Below are positions 11,421 through 22,256 of a stretch of DNA of 64,000 nt, in pieces (position 1 is the first letter of the stretch; every line of letters begins with the position of its first letter). The position numbers were made by a program, and so were the translations under genes. The DNA comes from Ancistrus triradiatus (Eukaryota > Chordata > Actinopteri > Siluriformes > Loricariidae), in assembly GCA_025084515.1 (NCBI GenBank), contig JAJAGP010000094.1:434001-498000 (forward strand), given 5' to 3'. The notes under the pieces are model-generated. The model was not told the origin of the DNA. It saw only the letters and a list, made by a program, of their open reading frames with translations, and searched no databases.

Positions 11421-12470
11421 AAGTGGACAGGAAGCGAGGACATGACCAGTGGCTCAGCACTAAGTACACAGTCCCTTCCTCTTCCGGAGGTTGCGTTCCT
11501 GGGAGGAGAGTTTAATGCGACCCAACTGCATAGGCTCGGAATCGTCCAGTGGTTCCACATTAGCAGGCGAAGGTGTCGGCTCAACCTGTGCAGAGGATTG
11601 GGTCCGCGGAGATGGTGACACCTGGACCAAACGCAAGGATCTTTCCCTGCGGTGCTCCTGCCAGTGCCGGTCCAGGCGAACAGCCAGCGCCACCAAAACG
11701 TTCAAATCGGTGGGGGGGCGGCGAGCTCATCTTTGAGTTGTTTGGACAACCCGGAACGAAAAGCCTCCCGCAAGGCTGATTCATTCCAATGGACGTCCGC
11801 AGCCAACGACCGGAATTCCACGGCATAGTCGGCAACCGACCGGGAGCCCTGCCGAAGGCTGATGAGTTGGCTCGATGCCACCTCTCCGTGGCTTGGGTGG
11901 TCAAAAACCTCCCGAAACCACCGAAGAAAGTCAGCGAACGAGGCCTCCTCAAAACAATGGTTGGCGAGCTCGGCCTCAGCCCACCTCAGGGCCCTGCCCT
12001 GCAAGAGGCCCACGAGGTACCCGACTTTCACCTCATTGGAGGCAAAGGCTGTGGCTTGCAACCGAAATCCACCTCACACTGCAATAAGAAGAGCCGAGAA
12101 CGGTCCAACTCTCCATCGTAGGGCTCTGGGTGTGTTAGAGGCGGTTCAATGCTCCTGGAGAGCGGAGATGGTCCCAGAGCGGCGGAAGCGGAGGAAGCAG
12201 ACCCCGAGGGAGTGGCCAGAGAGGGAGCAGAATCCAAGGTGCCGCTGGGAACAGGAGTGGTCTGGCTTCCGGTGGAAGGAACAGAGCCCTGAGGGAAAAA
12301 AAAACAGAAACCGGTTAAGCTTGCTTGTTAACATGATAACTTGAGCGGAAAGTGAACGATAAGACTCGACTAGAGTACGCAAGCATTGGTCATGCTGGGT
12401 CAACCGGGCTTCTTGCTGCTGCACCAGCATGCCAACTTCCAAGCCTTCATCGGCCGGGGGACTTGCGATG
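11420..12470 (-). pseudogene. Gypsy gag remnant
   Basis: The N-terminal region includes VQQQEARLTQHDQCLRTLVE (near 12430-12370). A capsid-like part follows, with PYDGELDRSRLFLLQCE (about 12110-12060) and KVGYLVGLLQGRALRWAEAE then RSVADYAVEFRSLA (12030-11830). The end shows a zinc-knuckle spacing (C-x2-C-x3-GH-x4-C, near 11460-11425) that contains two in-frame stops. It is followed at once by RT-end sequence. Gag would form the particle. The frame is broken at several points. Confidence 0.8.
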
Positions 12471-12474
12471 AAGG

Positions 12475-13288
12475 AATGAAGGAATTACAAAACCTAGATT
12501 ACTGGGAGACCAAAAAGACTGGCACAAAAATAAACTAAATACGAAAATACTCTTCTCCAAAGATAAATCCACAGTGATGATTGAAGACACAGAGAGGCAG
12601 AGAAGACTGGTCGGCGGAACAAGGAGCCAGCTGATGACGGAGAACAGGCAGGATGACAGGATGATGTTCAGAGATGAGGTTGACTTGAAGCAGGAGACGG
12701 AATCCACGAAGGGAACTGTGAGAAAGAAAATGAAAAGCAATAACGAAAAGAAAACCTGGCATGGGAGCCGAAAAGAACAAAAGGATAACAAGGAGCAGGG
12801 CGGCTAAGGAACAACTAAGGCTGGGGAGGACCCACAGGCTAGGCTAGTGCTAGATGGCTAGGCTAAGCTAGCGGTGAGACAAAGACTTGGAAGCTAGGCT
12901 AAAGGCTAGCGGAGCAAAAGCGGTAGGAACTGCAGAGACTGAGCAAAAAGAATTACTAGGAAGCAAAAAGTAAAAACTGAGAAACGGATTAAAGGTACCA
13001 GGGTTCGTGCGAGGACGATCTGGTGATCTATGGCTGCTTGAGCTGGCGTTTTATGGAGTGCTGGTGATGAGAAGTAACGAGGATCAGGTGAGCAGGGCGG
13101 AGCGGAGGTGGAGACAGGTGATGATTGGCAGCCAATAGATCTGCGGGGAGAGTCAAGCACAACACGCGCACACCGCAAAACAATAACAAAATAAAAAGGA
13201 AAATAAAGACGAGGGAGAAGGAATGAACAAAAAAAGAAACGTAACAGAACGGCAAAATAACAAAACAAACCCGGACAGAACCTAACAG
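12475..13288 (-). repeat. Probable 5' LTR of gypsy element 1
   Basis: The outer end reads TGTTAGGTTCTGTCCGGG on the minus strand at 13288 and the inner end lies near 12475, just before gag. The inner border is approximate because no clear primer-binding site could be placed. Purine-rich runs and small direct repeats (aggctaggctagtgctagat near 12838-12858) occur inside. Confidence 0.5.
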
Positions 13289-13289
13289 G

Positions 13290-14765
13290 TGGGATCTATG
13301 ATCCCACGAAAGATTTGTAGAGGAACCCAAATGCAGATCAACCGACGAACCACAACTTTAGGAAAAGTAATGTTTTTAATGTTTTTACTAAGGCCCGAGG
13401 AGATGACTGGTTTGACCTGCAAGACATGAAAGGTCAGGTGAATGTGCATGTGTTTGGGTAAGGACAGATTAATTACCTTCCAGACAACTTGGCCGGGAAC
13501 AAGGGCAAGACCAGGTCTCCGACGGTGGTTGGCAGAGCGCTGGGCAGTACCACAGGTCTTGAGGAGTGCTGACCTGGTAGTTTTAAAAACCCTCCGGCAG
13601 CGTTGAAGGTGGTGAGCGACGGAAGCGACCGGTCTCCAGGTTAGGCATGATAGGGGGGAGATATCCCAGTGATGCCTTGAAAGGGGAAAGGCCCGTGACG
13701 GAGTTTGTCAGTGTGTTATGGGCGTACTCTGCCCAGGCCACCTGGGAGCTCCACTTGGAAGGGTCCTTGGTGGTCAAACAGTGCAGAGTGGTCTCAATCT
13801 CCCGGTTGGCATGCTCGGCCTTCCCGTTGGACTGTGGCTGGAAGCCAGAGGTCAGGCTCACAGTAGCCTCGAGGTCCTTGCAGAATAACCGCCATACTTG
13901 CGAGACGAATTGGGGCTCCCGGTATGACACTATGTCCAGGGGAATACCGTGAATCTTGAATACTTGGTAAAGTAGGATTCCCCACGCCATAATTCCTTTC
14001 TACTGGGGAAAAGCATTTGGAGAAGAAGGCGCAGGGGTGCAGCTGGTTGTCTGGGGCTACGCACTGTGACAGGATGGCGCCGACGCCAGTGTCCAAAGCG
14101 TCCTCCTCCAAGATGAACTGGCGATTGGCGTCCGGCTGGAAGAGGACTGGGGCCGAGGTGAACAGGCTCTTCAGTCATCGGAAAGCCTGGTCGGCCTCGG
14201 GGGTCCATATGAAGGGGACCTTTGTGGAGGTGAGCTGAGTGAGGGGTGCTGCCGCCTTGCTGTAGTCCCAGATGAAGCAGCAATAGAAGTTTGCAAAGCC
14301 CAGAACAGCTGTAGCTCCTTCCACCCGAGGGGAATTTACCACTCTGCAACGACGAGGATCTTCTCCGGATCCACTTTGTTGCTGCCCCTCTGAATGATAA
14401 AGCCGAGGAAGGTGAGTGTCCACATGGAACTCATGGCATTTCTCAGCCTTGATGAATAAAGTTCTCCAGGAGGCACGTCAAATACCTGGCGAACGTGTCT
14501 AATGTGCTCATCAGCTGATTGAGAGAAGATCAGAATGTTATCCAGATAGACAAACACGAACTTGTTGAGATAATCCCTGAGCACATCATTCACCAGGGAC
14601 TGGAAGACTGCCGGGGCATTGGTGAGGCTGAAGGGCATCACTCAGTACTCGGTGACCCAGTGGAGTGTTGAACGCAGTCTTCCACTCGTCCCCGTCCCTG
14701 ACGCATACCAGATGATAGGCATTGCGTAGGTCCAGTTTCGAGAAGATGGAGGCACCCTGGAGAAG
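13290..14765 (-). mobile_element. Ty3/gypsy element 2 remnant
   Basis: A second, related gypsy fragment lies directly behind element 1. From 14765 down to 13420 it carries part of RT, part of RNase H and part of integrase, with an internal deletion. A weak U5-like CTGCATTTGGGTTCC occurs at about 13318-13332 on the minus strand. No paired LTRs are visible. Confidence 0.75.
13420..14765 (-). pseudogene. Gypsy pol remnant: RT, partial RNase H, integrase
   Basis: The RT segment (14765-14340) includes MPFSLTNAPAVFQSLVNDVL and VFVYLDNILIFS, where the usual catalytic YLDD reads YLDN. RNase H is partial (DALDTGVGAILSQ, then CAFFSKCFSPVERNYG near 14020). At about 13990 the RNase H is joined to the integrase core (QVFKIHGIPLDIVSYREPQF, in which the catalytic SDRG-type Asp reads YREP). 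The later HANREIETTLHCL keeps Glu. The C-terminal HVLQVKPVISSG-like end is near 13400-13430. It is inactive. Confidence 0.8.
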
Positions 14766-15895
14766 GTTGAATGAAAAAATAATTAAATAAATAAATAAAT
14801 AAGTAAATCTGACTTGAAGAAAAGACTATACTTTACTATGGCCACCTAATTTGACACAAAACCTGACATCTTATTTTGGGCCTTAACTGTGTACCAATAA
14901 CCCCAAATTATCATAAGGTTAGTTTTAAATAAGTATGACTATTTTGCATTACTTATTTATTCCATACCACCTTGTGCATATGCTTAACTCCAGATCAGTT
15001 TTTAAATACGAAACTATGCAAAAGGCATTTAAAGTTTTATTTCATCACCCTGATTATTCAGAGTGATTTTCCTGCATTTTCCTTTCTTCCTATTAGCATA
15101 AACATTATGCATTTTTCATCTGCCTGAGAGGATGGACTCTTTGTACTTGCAGTATTAAAGTTGTGCCTGGTGCGTTCACTCACTCCCCCTTTGCAGCACA
15201 GCCATAATGAAGCAGAAAAACATTGACCATGGTTATAAGGAGCGATGTGTGTGAGGCTGTGGGAGTGGTATTCTCTCAATAGATATAGGCTATTTTTAAA
15301 GGCACAGCATTATTTCGTTTGCCATACACTGCATGAATGTGTCAGGTGGCCAGTTGTGACACAGTTAGAATTATTCATCAATCCCTGTGGACTATAAAGT
15401 GTTGTAGGCATCAGAAATGAAACATTCCCAGTCACGTTTTATCTGTTAGGGGCTAAGCATTTGCTAAGTGGGTCCACAATGCAGGCAAAAGAGACAGATG
15501 AAGATTTTACAGTGTAATGGAATAGTCTGAGCAATAAATAGAGAAGCAATTGGAAGCATTAGAAAACTGAGCAGCAACAGGAATCTTCAAACCCAGGGCT
15601 TCACGGGTCAGAACAGCAACTGGGTAGTAACTGGAAGTTCAGGGCCTGGAAGAACAACAGGCAACATGGCTGGCAGAAAGGTCTGGAACTCTAAAAGAAG
15701 ACGGGTCCTGGTTAGTCAAAAACATACAAAGTCAAAATACAGGATCTGTTACTTAGCGGGTTCATCAGAATGAGAGGAAGGCAATGTGTGTTCCCTTGAG
15801 GAGTCACACGGCAATCAGGATCGAGGAGTAACTGGTGTGACCGGTGGAGCTGGGGAGCAGAATGGAAGCAAGCCACATCCAGCTTAAGACACTCG
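14766..15895. other. Intron; possible decayed LTR near 15540-15890
   Basis: An (aaat)n-like stretch is at 14775-14810. The part at 15540-15890 has the purine-rich aggtctggaactct and gcagaatggaagcaagcc style often seen in old fish LTRs, but I see no ends and give no classification. Confidence 0.3.
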
Positions 15896-15899
15896 CATG

Positions 15900-16435
15900 G
15901 CGAGTGTGTTTAAATGCACTTAATAATCCGATTGCTACAGAAAATCATATTTTGTTTGCAGTCCAATCAAGGACTGTACATGCACTTGAGTAATCAGATA
16001 ATGGGAAACCTTGGGATTTACATGACCCAGGCAATAATCGGACAGAAAGATGTGACAATGTGTTCAATTTTTAATATTAAATAATCATATTCTTCATTTT
16101 CTTGACTATATACTGCTTCTCAGAATCTCCAGAGTCTTTGAGTGCTGTGTTTAATTCCAGAGTTGCCAGATCCCATTAGAGAATCCCCCACCTGGTCTAT
16201 GTAAATGAGCCAAAAGAAGCAAAATCTGTACGATTAAGTGGACCTGGCAACCATGCCCAGACTGTCAAATCCGAATGAAATTGGGTAACTGGCATACATG
16301 CTATGCAAGATCCAGGATTACTTAATCTGATTTCTGGATCAGAGTGTGCTGTATACATGACCACTTGAATAATCAGATAACTGCAGAAATCCGACTATGA
16401 TTGGATTTATTAAGTACATGTAAATGCACTCAGTG
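15900..16435. mobile_element. Inverted-repeat MITE-like element
   Basis: The left end has tttaaatgcacttaataatc and related cacttgagtaatcagataat blocks. The right end carries their inverted counterparts (ccacttgaataatcagataa and ggatttattaagtacatgt). No coding capacity is seen. The layout is that of a non-autonomous DNA transposon of about 0.5 kb; the superfamily is not determined. Confidence 0.6.
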
Positions 16436-17244
16436 TTGATAACCCTAATTTGTCTGGGACTTTCTATTGATGTAATGATTACTAGAGGTAACCTTAACGA
16501 TAACCTTAACTTCAGTAACTTAAAGCAAGTCTTTTGTTTTTTCAAAAGAAAGGTGTGGTTTCTGTAAAAAATCAGTTGTCCTTGTGGGGACCAACAAAAT
16601 ATCTTTACAATGTCCAAAATGTCAGATCTTTATGTACTTTTGTTCCCCACAATGTAATATAAACATGGCACGCACACACAAACACACACACACACACACG
16701 GAAAACAGGCCACAGAAGGGATGGGACAACTATGTATTACAAGGGGAAAACAGATACAGTGCAGCAGACCCTAACAATATTATTTTGGGTTTTGCGATGA
16801 AAAAGTTATTGAAACAGTTTTCAAAGGTCAGTACCACAGCCCACAGGCATGCACACATAGACTTTAGCAGGATTTTATTTTTATTTGCTTAGCCAACCCA
16901 CTTTCCCCAAATGATTTGTCAGGGTACATTGAATAGCAATCTTTCTAACAATGTTTTACAAGCTTTGTTCGAGAGTATGGTTGATATATTATTAATGTCA
17001 GTATATACATAGTGTACATACGCAAGAAATGGATACATTTGAACAATCCATTTTCAAGGGATAGAGGGTACACACCAGTGGAGGTGTTTGACAAAAATCT
17101 AGAATGTAGTGACACTTGTTCTATGCATATACTGTATATGAAATATACAATACATATAATGCTTGTCTTAAGTACCTTGTCAAAATGCCACACGGAACAG
17201 TAATAGTAGTGTAATCTAGAGATGATGCTAAGAAAACAATCTCT
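16436..17244. other. Intron with a CA microsatellite
   Basis: A CA-rich run at 16671-16700 is the only recognised feature. Confidence 0.5.
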
Positions 17245-17725
17245 GAGCACTTTATTATGAACACAATAGTAATACTGGGTAGGACCTCTCTTTGCTCTCA
17301 GAACATCCTCAGTTCTTCAAATCATGTCTTCTTCTGAGTTTGATGCAGTGACTGGGAAGGCCACTGAAGAACGCTGAACACATTTTAATCATGTTCAATA
17401 AAACAACTTGAGATCATTTTTACCAGGGCGTTGTTATGTTGGAAGTAGCTATTATATGATGGCCATGAAGCAACACAGATTTTTAGCAACAGTGCTCAAA
17501 AAACAATCTTCACATGATCTCCACCAGCCTGGGCTGTTGAGACAGAAAGGTTGGGTTCATGGATTCATGCTGTTGGTGCCAAATTCATCCCATCTGTGTG
17601 CCTCAGAAGATTGGTCTTCAACTGTCCAGCCTGTGTCTAGTACGAATTTCTATTCTTGGCTGACAGAAGTGGAACCTCCTGAGGACTTCTGCTGTTGTAG
17701 ACGATCAGCCTCAAGGTCAGAAACA
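17245..17725 (-). mobile_element. Tc1-like transposon fragment (57-kb family)
   Basis: It begins gagcactttattatgaacac, the terminal block of a widespread fish Tc1-like family. It follows that consensus in order with gaps: tactgggtaggacctctctt, then ccagcctgggctgttgag, then the tgacagaagtggaacctcct segment near 17662-17681. Coding is antisense, on the minus strand, and thoroughly broken. Larger copies of the family are at 32110-32610 and 57065-58105. Confidence 0.7.
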
Positions 17726-18029
17726 GAATAATTTACTCGCCAAGTACAAGAAATACAAGGAATTTCTCTTGGCGCATGTGTCAACATTAAATTTCTATGC
17801 TTAGATTTGATTTACTTCTATCTAAATTTATCTAATCTAAGTAAAATAACTATATGATAATATATGCTGAATATTACAAATACTGTATGACATAAAATGG
17901 AAACATAAATGGATAATATGTATATAGTGCAGCTCAAGTCCTGTACTGAAGTACTGAGGCACATATACATAGTGTAAGTTGCTATCAGTCCTTAAAATTG
18001 TGTAGTATGTGTGAGTAAAGTGCGTGCGT

Positions 18030-18560
18030 GTGTGGAGGAATGTGGGAAGGGTCCTTGTTTAGGAGGATGATGACCTTGGGAAAGAAGCCATGGAGGTGGC
18101 GGTTGGTGCTAGTCTGCAAAGCTCTCACTCTTGGTCTCTGCTGGGATGGAAACCTCTGGAAGAGCGAGTATCCTGGGTGTAGAAGATCAGCCATGATCTT
18201 CCTCGCCTGCTCCTTCATCCTAGATGAGTAAAGATCATCAAGGGTGGAGAGTGGGCAGAATTGGACAGAAATGGAGGACATTATATTGGACTTTTTATGG
18301 CAGTGCAGAACTGGACTGCTGGGAATTCTTCATGACCGCTGACTCTATGTGAGGTCTTGCTGAATGGTGGTGCCCAGGAATTTGTAAGACTCTACTCTGC
18401 TGACTGTGGGGCCTTATTTTTCCAGGGGGTATTAGGGTGGATTTTGACCTGAAAGTCAATTATCTCCACAGTTTTTGTGTGTTTAGCTCCAGATTGTTTG
18501 CTCCACATCATGACGCTAGTTGTTGCACTTCTTCCCGGTATAAGGACTCTGTGGATAAGA
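18030..18560. repeat. Interspersed repeat, LINE-derived appearance
   Basis: The text (ggtccttgtttaggaggatg, ggagagtgggcagaattgg, ggtgcccaggaatttgtaag) resembles a common fish repeat linked in my memory to non-LTR retrotransposons. No intact coding frame was found. The classification is tentative. Confidence 0.35.
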
Positions 18561-18875
18561 GTGTCTGTTAACTGACTAAATGGAAGCAGTGGAAGCAATG
18601 GAATACACCAGTTCACTGTGTAGCGATGCTTGCACAAATATGTTTTTTTTTGTGAAAGAGTCATCAGAAAAAATCTTTACCTGTTATCTTATCTTATAAA
18701 AGTCAATGTCCGAAATATGCACAAAACCTATAATTTTAAGCCAACTGTGCCTGTGATGTTCATGAAAACACATTTATATTTCAATGTGACAAAGGTGAGC
18801 AATGTTAACAGTCTTGTACTAAGACTTAGGCTTTCATTTTCAACAGACTTTTTCGTTTTGTTTTTCATTCTGTAG

Positions 18876-19064
18876 CCTTCAGTTCAGCTATCCACTCTTT
18901 GGATGGTGCCACACAGCGCAGTGACTTTGTGTCCATACTGAAGGAGTTTGGGAATCACTTTATCCAGGAGGCAGTGTATGGCTTTGAGGAGTCCTGCACC
19001 ATCTGGTACCCCAACAAGCAGGTGCAGCGCCAGCTGTGGCTCGAGTATCAGGACATCAGCAAAG
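18876..19064 (+). CDS. Astrotactin exon with MACPF signature
   Basis: A 189-bp internal exon with acceptor ctgtag before 18876 and donor gtgaac after 19064. It is phase 1 at both ends and joins in frame to the exon at 9325-9429 through a split codon for Ala. The peptide opens FSSAIHSLDGATQRSDFV, then contains EFGNHFIQEAVYGFEES, which fits the MACPF signature (FG-x-H-[FY]...G), and IWYPNKQVQRQLWLEYQDIS. I recall that last segment as highly conserved in ASTN1 and ASTN2 and absent from the related BRINP proteins. The protein is a neuronal membrane protein. The next exon (expected to begin after ...DISKG) is not in the window, so the following intron exceeds 44.9 kb. Confidence 0.88.
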
Positions 19065-19337
19065 GTGAACTGGCTATACAATTCCTAGATAATCCGGTTT
19101 TACTGTGTTTCTCTGGGATGGTTTTAGTCTTAAATGCATTACAATATATTGGTAGTTTTGAACAGTTTGTAGGTATCAGTCATTAAGACATATATATATT
19201 TTTGGAATGTCTTGGTCCAAAGGTACAGTTTTTTGTTTTTGCTGTTGTTATTGTTGTTTTGTAGACTATCACGCTTGGATGTCTGTATAGGTGCTTTGAG
19301 ACTGTTTTGTTTTGTAATTTCGAATTGCATACCCTGT

Positions 19338-20458
19338 AGTACCTTCCACAAATATTGCCATCCCTGCTAAACATGAACAAAATGGGCTATATTTCTTTAT
19401 TTATTTTTCTTATTCTTCTGATTTTTCAAATTACTAAATTATTCAAATAACTAACAAAAACTTTCAATTTTCCTTCATTATGAAATAAACATTTTTTCTT
19501 AAATTTGTTCCACACAATTCACTCTCCATTTAGCACTTGTGCAGCCTCCAAAGATAACAGCTCAGAATCTCTCCTATAATGCTTAATGAGACTGGAGAAC
19601 ACATGCCAAGAGATCTAAGACCATTCATCCACACAGAAAATCCTCCAGATTCTTCAGAGGCCCAAGCTTATTGGCTCTCCTCCTCAGCTCATCCACATGT
19701 GTTCTATGGAGTTTAGGTCAAGGACTGGGATGGCCATGGGAAACCCGTGATTCTGTGGTCAGTGAACAATTTTGTGATGAGTTTGAGGTCTGCTTTGGAT
19801 CATTGTCCTGCTGGAAGATCCAACCATGGCTCAGTTAAAGTTCCTGTCTCAGACAGTGAGGGTTTGATCTGCTGGTACTTATTAGGATTCATAAGATATC
19901 ATATATCTGAACAAGTTGGAAATACGACAGTCCCACAATATCACAGATCTAGCAATACTTCACAGAGTGGATGAGATCTTTTCTGGCTGTGGTTGTGTAT
20001 GCACAAAACCCACCTCTGGTGTTTGCTGGATCCACTAAACTTTAGGCACTTGAGTGTGTTGATCCTTTACAGCAATAGTTTCTTCTGCCTCCCAAACAAC
20101 TTCAGGTTATGTTGGTGGCATGCTTTTGTTTTAGTTAAGGAGAAGTTCTGACCCCAAGACTATCTAATGCCTGCTTTTATGCAGCTATGATCCTTGGAGA
20201 TTTTTTGACCTCTCAAACTATCCGCTTATGTGCAGGAAGTCCAACCACCTTGAATAAGACATATGTCCTCTTCATGACAGATTCTTAACATCTCTGGTTG
20301 CTTTTAATTTTTGTCCTGATAGTGGAGATGGACATTTTCACAGTTTAGTTATTTTCGTGCAGTCAGTTAAGATATTTAAATTAAAGAATTAAAGATTAAC
20401 AAGTTAAGCAATAAAAGAAAATGTTTAACAGGGGTGCCAATATTTGTGGAGGACACTG
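19338..20458 (-). mobile_element. Decayed Tc1-like transposon
   Basis: The terminal repeats match: the left end reads cttccacaaatattgccatc and the right end ggggtgccaatatttgtgga...cactg, ending before TA at 20459. The interior follows a common fish Tc1 family read antisense (caaagataacagctcagaat, tcattgtcctgctggaagat, caaaacccacctctggtgtt). The transposase coding sequence on the minus strand is broken throughout. Confidence 0.8.
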
Positions 20459-20459
20459 T

Positions 20460-22220
20460 ATAAATAATGTTGGATGTGAACTTGAGCTTGAGCAGTAACA
20501 ACAATGAGGCAACATAGATATTAAAAACAGTAGGACATGAACTCAACCTGCATTGCGATGTCGCCAAGAACAAATATGTGACTGAAATCTGACATTAAAT
20601 CAATTGAAGCATTATGAAATATGACTAGTGAGACAGGTCTTGACAAGCAAGGAGAAAATTGGCCCATTTGAACCCAGAAATATCCTGTTCTGAGTGTAAG
20701 TTGAAGAAAGCTAAGTTCCAACACTAAGCCAGCTGCAGCTGTTCTATCGATAAAAAAGTGCAGGGCCAGGTGTGAGGATTTGAACTTCCCATCTGAATCT
20801 GAACCCATGCCAGCTTATCCCAGCCCTTGGGAGACAGTTTTCGGCTTTGACTCAGGACCATATATAAATGCATGCAAGCTGAGAGCCTACAAAAAAAAGA
20901 CAAGTCTAAAAATAAGACAAACCAATTATAAAATGTTCATCTATCATACAAACTGAAATGCCCTCACGTTTACCAAATTGCTGTCTTTTTTTATATATAC
21001 ATTGCACCCCTTAGTTTTGTGTACGAGTTTTTGTGAGTTACATATTTACTGAAGCAGTAGCAATAATTATAATAAATAACCATTATAATGGTAGAGTAGT
21101 TTATATGAGAGAGGTCTTATTCACGGGTATGTTAAACATAAAAAATGAGTGAATGTGAGAGCATTTTGTACGTGTGTATGATATGAACTGGTGAATGGGA
21201 GAATCAATTCTTTAAAGATGTAATAAAAAGGATCTCATCATAAAAGACCATATCCTCATTCTCAGAGGATGCCTCTCTGAGTGATTGAAACTAATTGTGC
21301 AATACACTTACTCATCCGTGGCATGCAGCAATATTCATCTAATTATAAGTGTAATCCACACATAGAATGATGGAGAGATGAGCAACATGATTACATCTGC
21401 ATTCTAAGAAAGAATCAAAATCTATCAACAACACCGTCAAGAGAATCCGCACTCAGAAAAATGCTGTGAAGTACTACGGTTGTACAGCTTGTGGATATTC
21501 ATGTTTGGCCTGGTCTTTTATTAATTTGTTTTCATTTCATCAGCACAGAAAAAAAGATGAGCGGCAAATCAAGTAAAAGCTCCCAATGCAGACTTTTTTC
21601 ACATTTTAAATTGCAGTTCCCAGAAACATTTCTCTCCAGTAAATCTGTCACTTGAATAGCAGGGCACTGTGCCGTGTCGATTCAGTTGTGTGGCCATCAG
21701 TGGCTAGAGCCTATCTATGTTTTCTGAGTTTCCTGCACATTTTACCACAGAGAGAGCTTTAAGTAAACTCAACTCCCAGACCACTCAAAACATTCACTTT
21801 TGTTGAACCACTGGTATGGCGAGCTATCCATCTTTTCACTTGTGGTTGTTTCACATTTTAGACAAAAGCGGATAAGTAATGACCCTCCTCCCTCCTCCGC
21901 TTCGACCCAGTAACTCTCACACCGCTGTTTCCTTTCCTCCAATCGACCACTTTGCCTTCTTTCCAAGGACATTGTGCTTTGCAATTCACAGAAAGGTTTG
22001 CTCTTGTGACATATGGTATTAAATGATTGAGCTTTCCGACACAGCTAAACACTCCATTATTCTTCATTTCTCCAGCTTTACAAACATGCAGTGACCCAGC
22101 TATGCCATTAAAATCAAGCACATTTTTGATTTGGGAATCAAACCCAAATAAAATATGGGAACTGAAACAGGGATCTCTGGATCTGAAAGGTGACAGCACT
22201 AACTACTTGTTCCATTGTCA
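20460..22220. other. Intron, nothing recognised
   Basis: No family resemblance or exon was seen in this AT-rich stretch. Confidence 0.4.
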
Positions 22221-22222
22221 CA

Positions 22223-22255
<33 letters not shown>

Positions 22256-22256
22256 C
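22223..22256. repeat. (TTA)n microsatellite
   Basis: About eleven ATT/TTA trinucleotide units. Confidence 0.95.

Larger units (their letters stand above)
9545..13288 (-). mobile_element. Ty3/gypsy LTR element 1, internally deleted
   Basis: In minus orientation the order is LTR (about 12475-13288), gag (12470-11420), then RNase H and integrase (11420-9640). The protease and most of the reverse transcriptase are missing. The 3' LTR is not seen: coding sequence ends within the region after integrase near 9550, directly against host intron sequence. The single LTR begins TGTTAGGTTCTGTCC on the minus strand at 13288. All frames are broken. Confidence 0.8.
9430..18875 (+). other. Phase-1 intron between astrotactin exons
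   Basis: An intron of 9446 bp, GT at 9430 and AG at 18874-18875, with a T-rich tract (ttttgtttttcattctgtag) before the acceptor. It contains two gypsy remnants, an inverted-repeat MITE, a CA repeat, a Tc1 fragment and a LINE-like repeat. All the gypsy sequence lies antisense to the gene. Confidence 0.75.

Noticed and set aside
9702..12344. Several + strand open frames of 70-160 codons
   Set aside because: All lie antisense to the gypsy gag and pol remnants and have no family resemblance.
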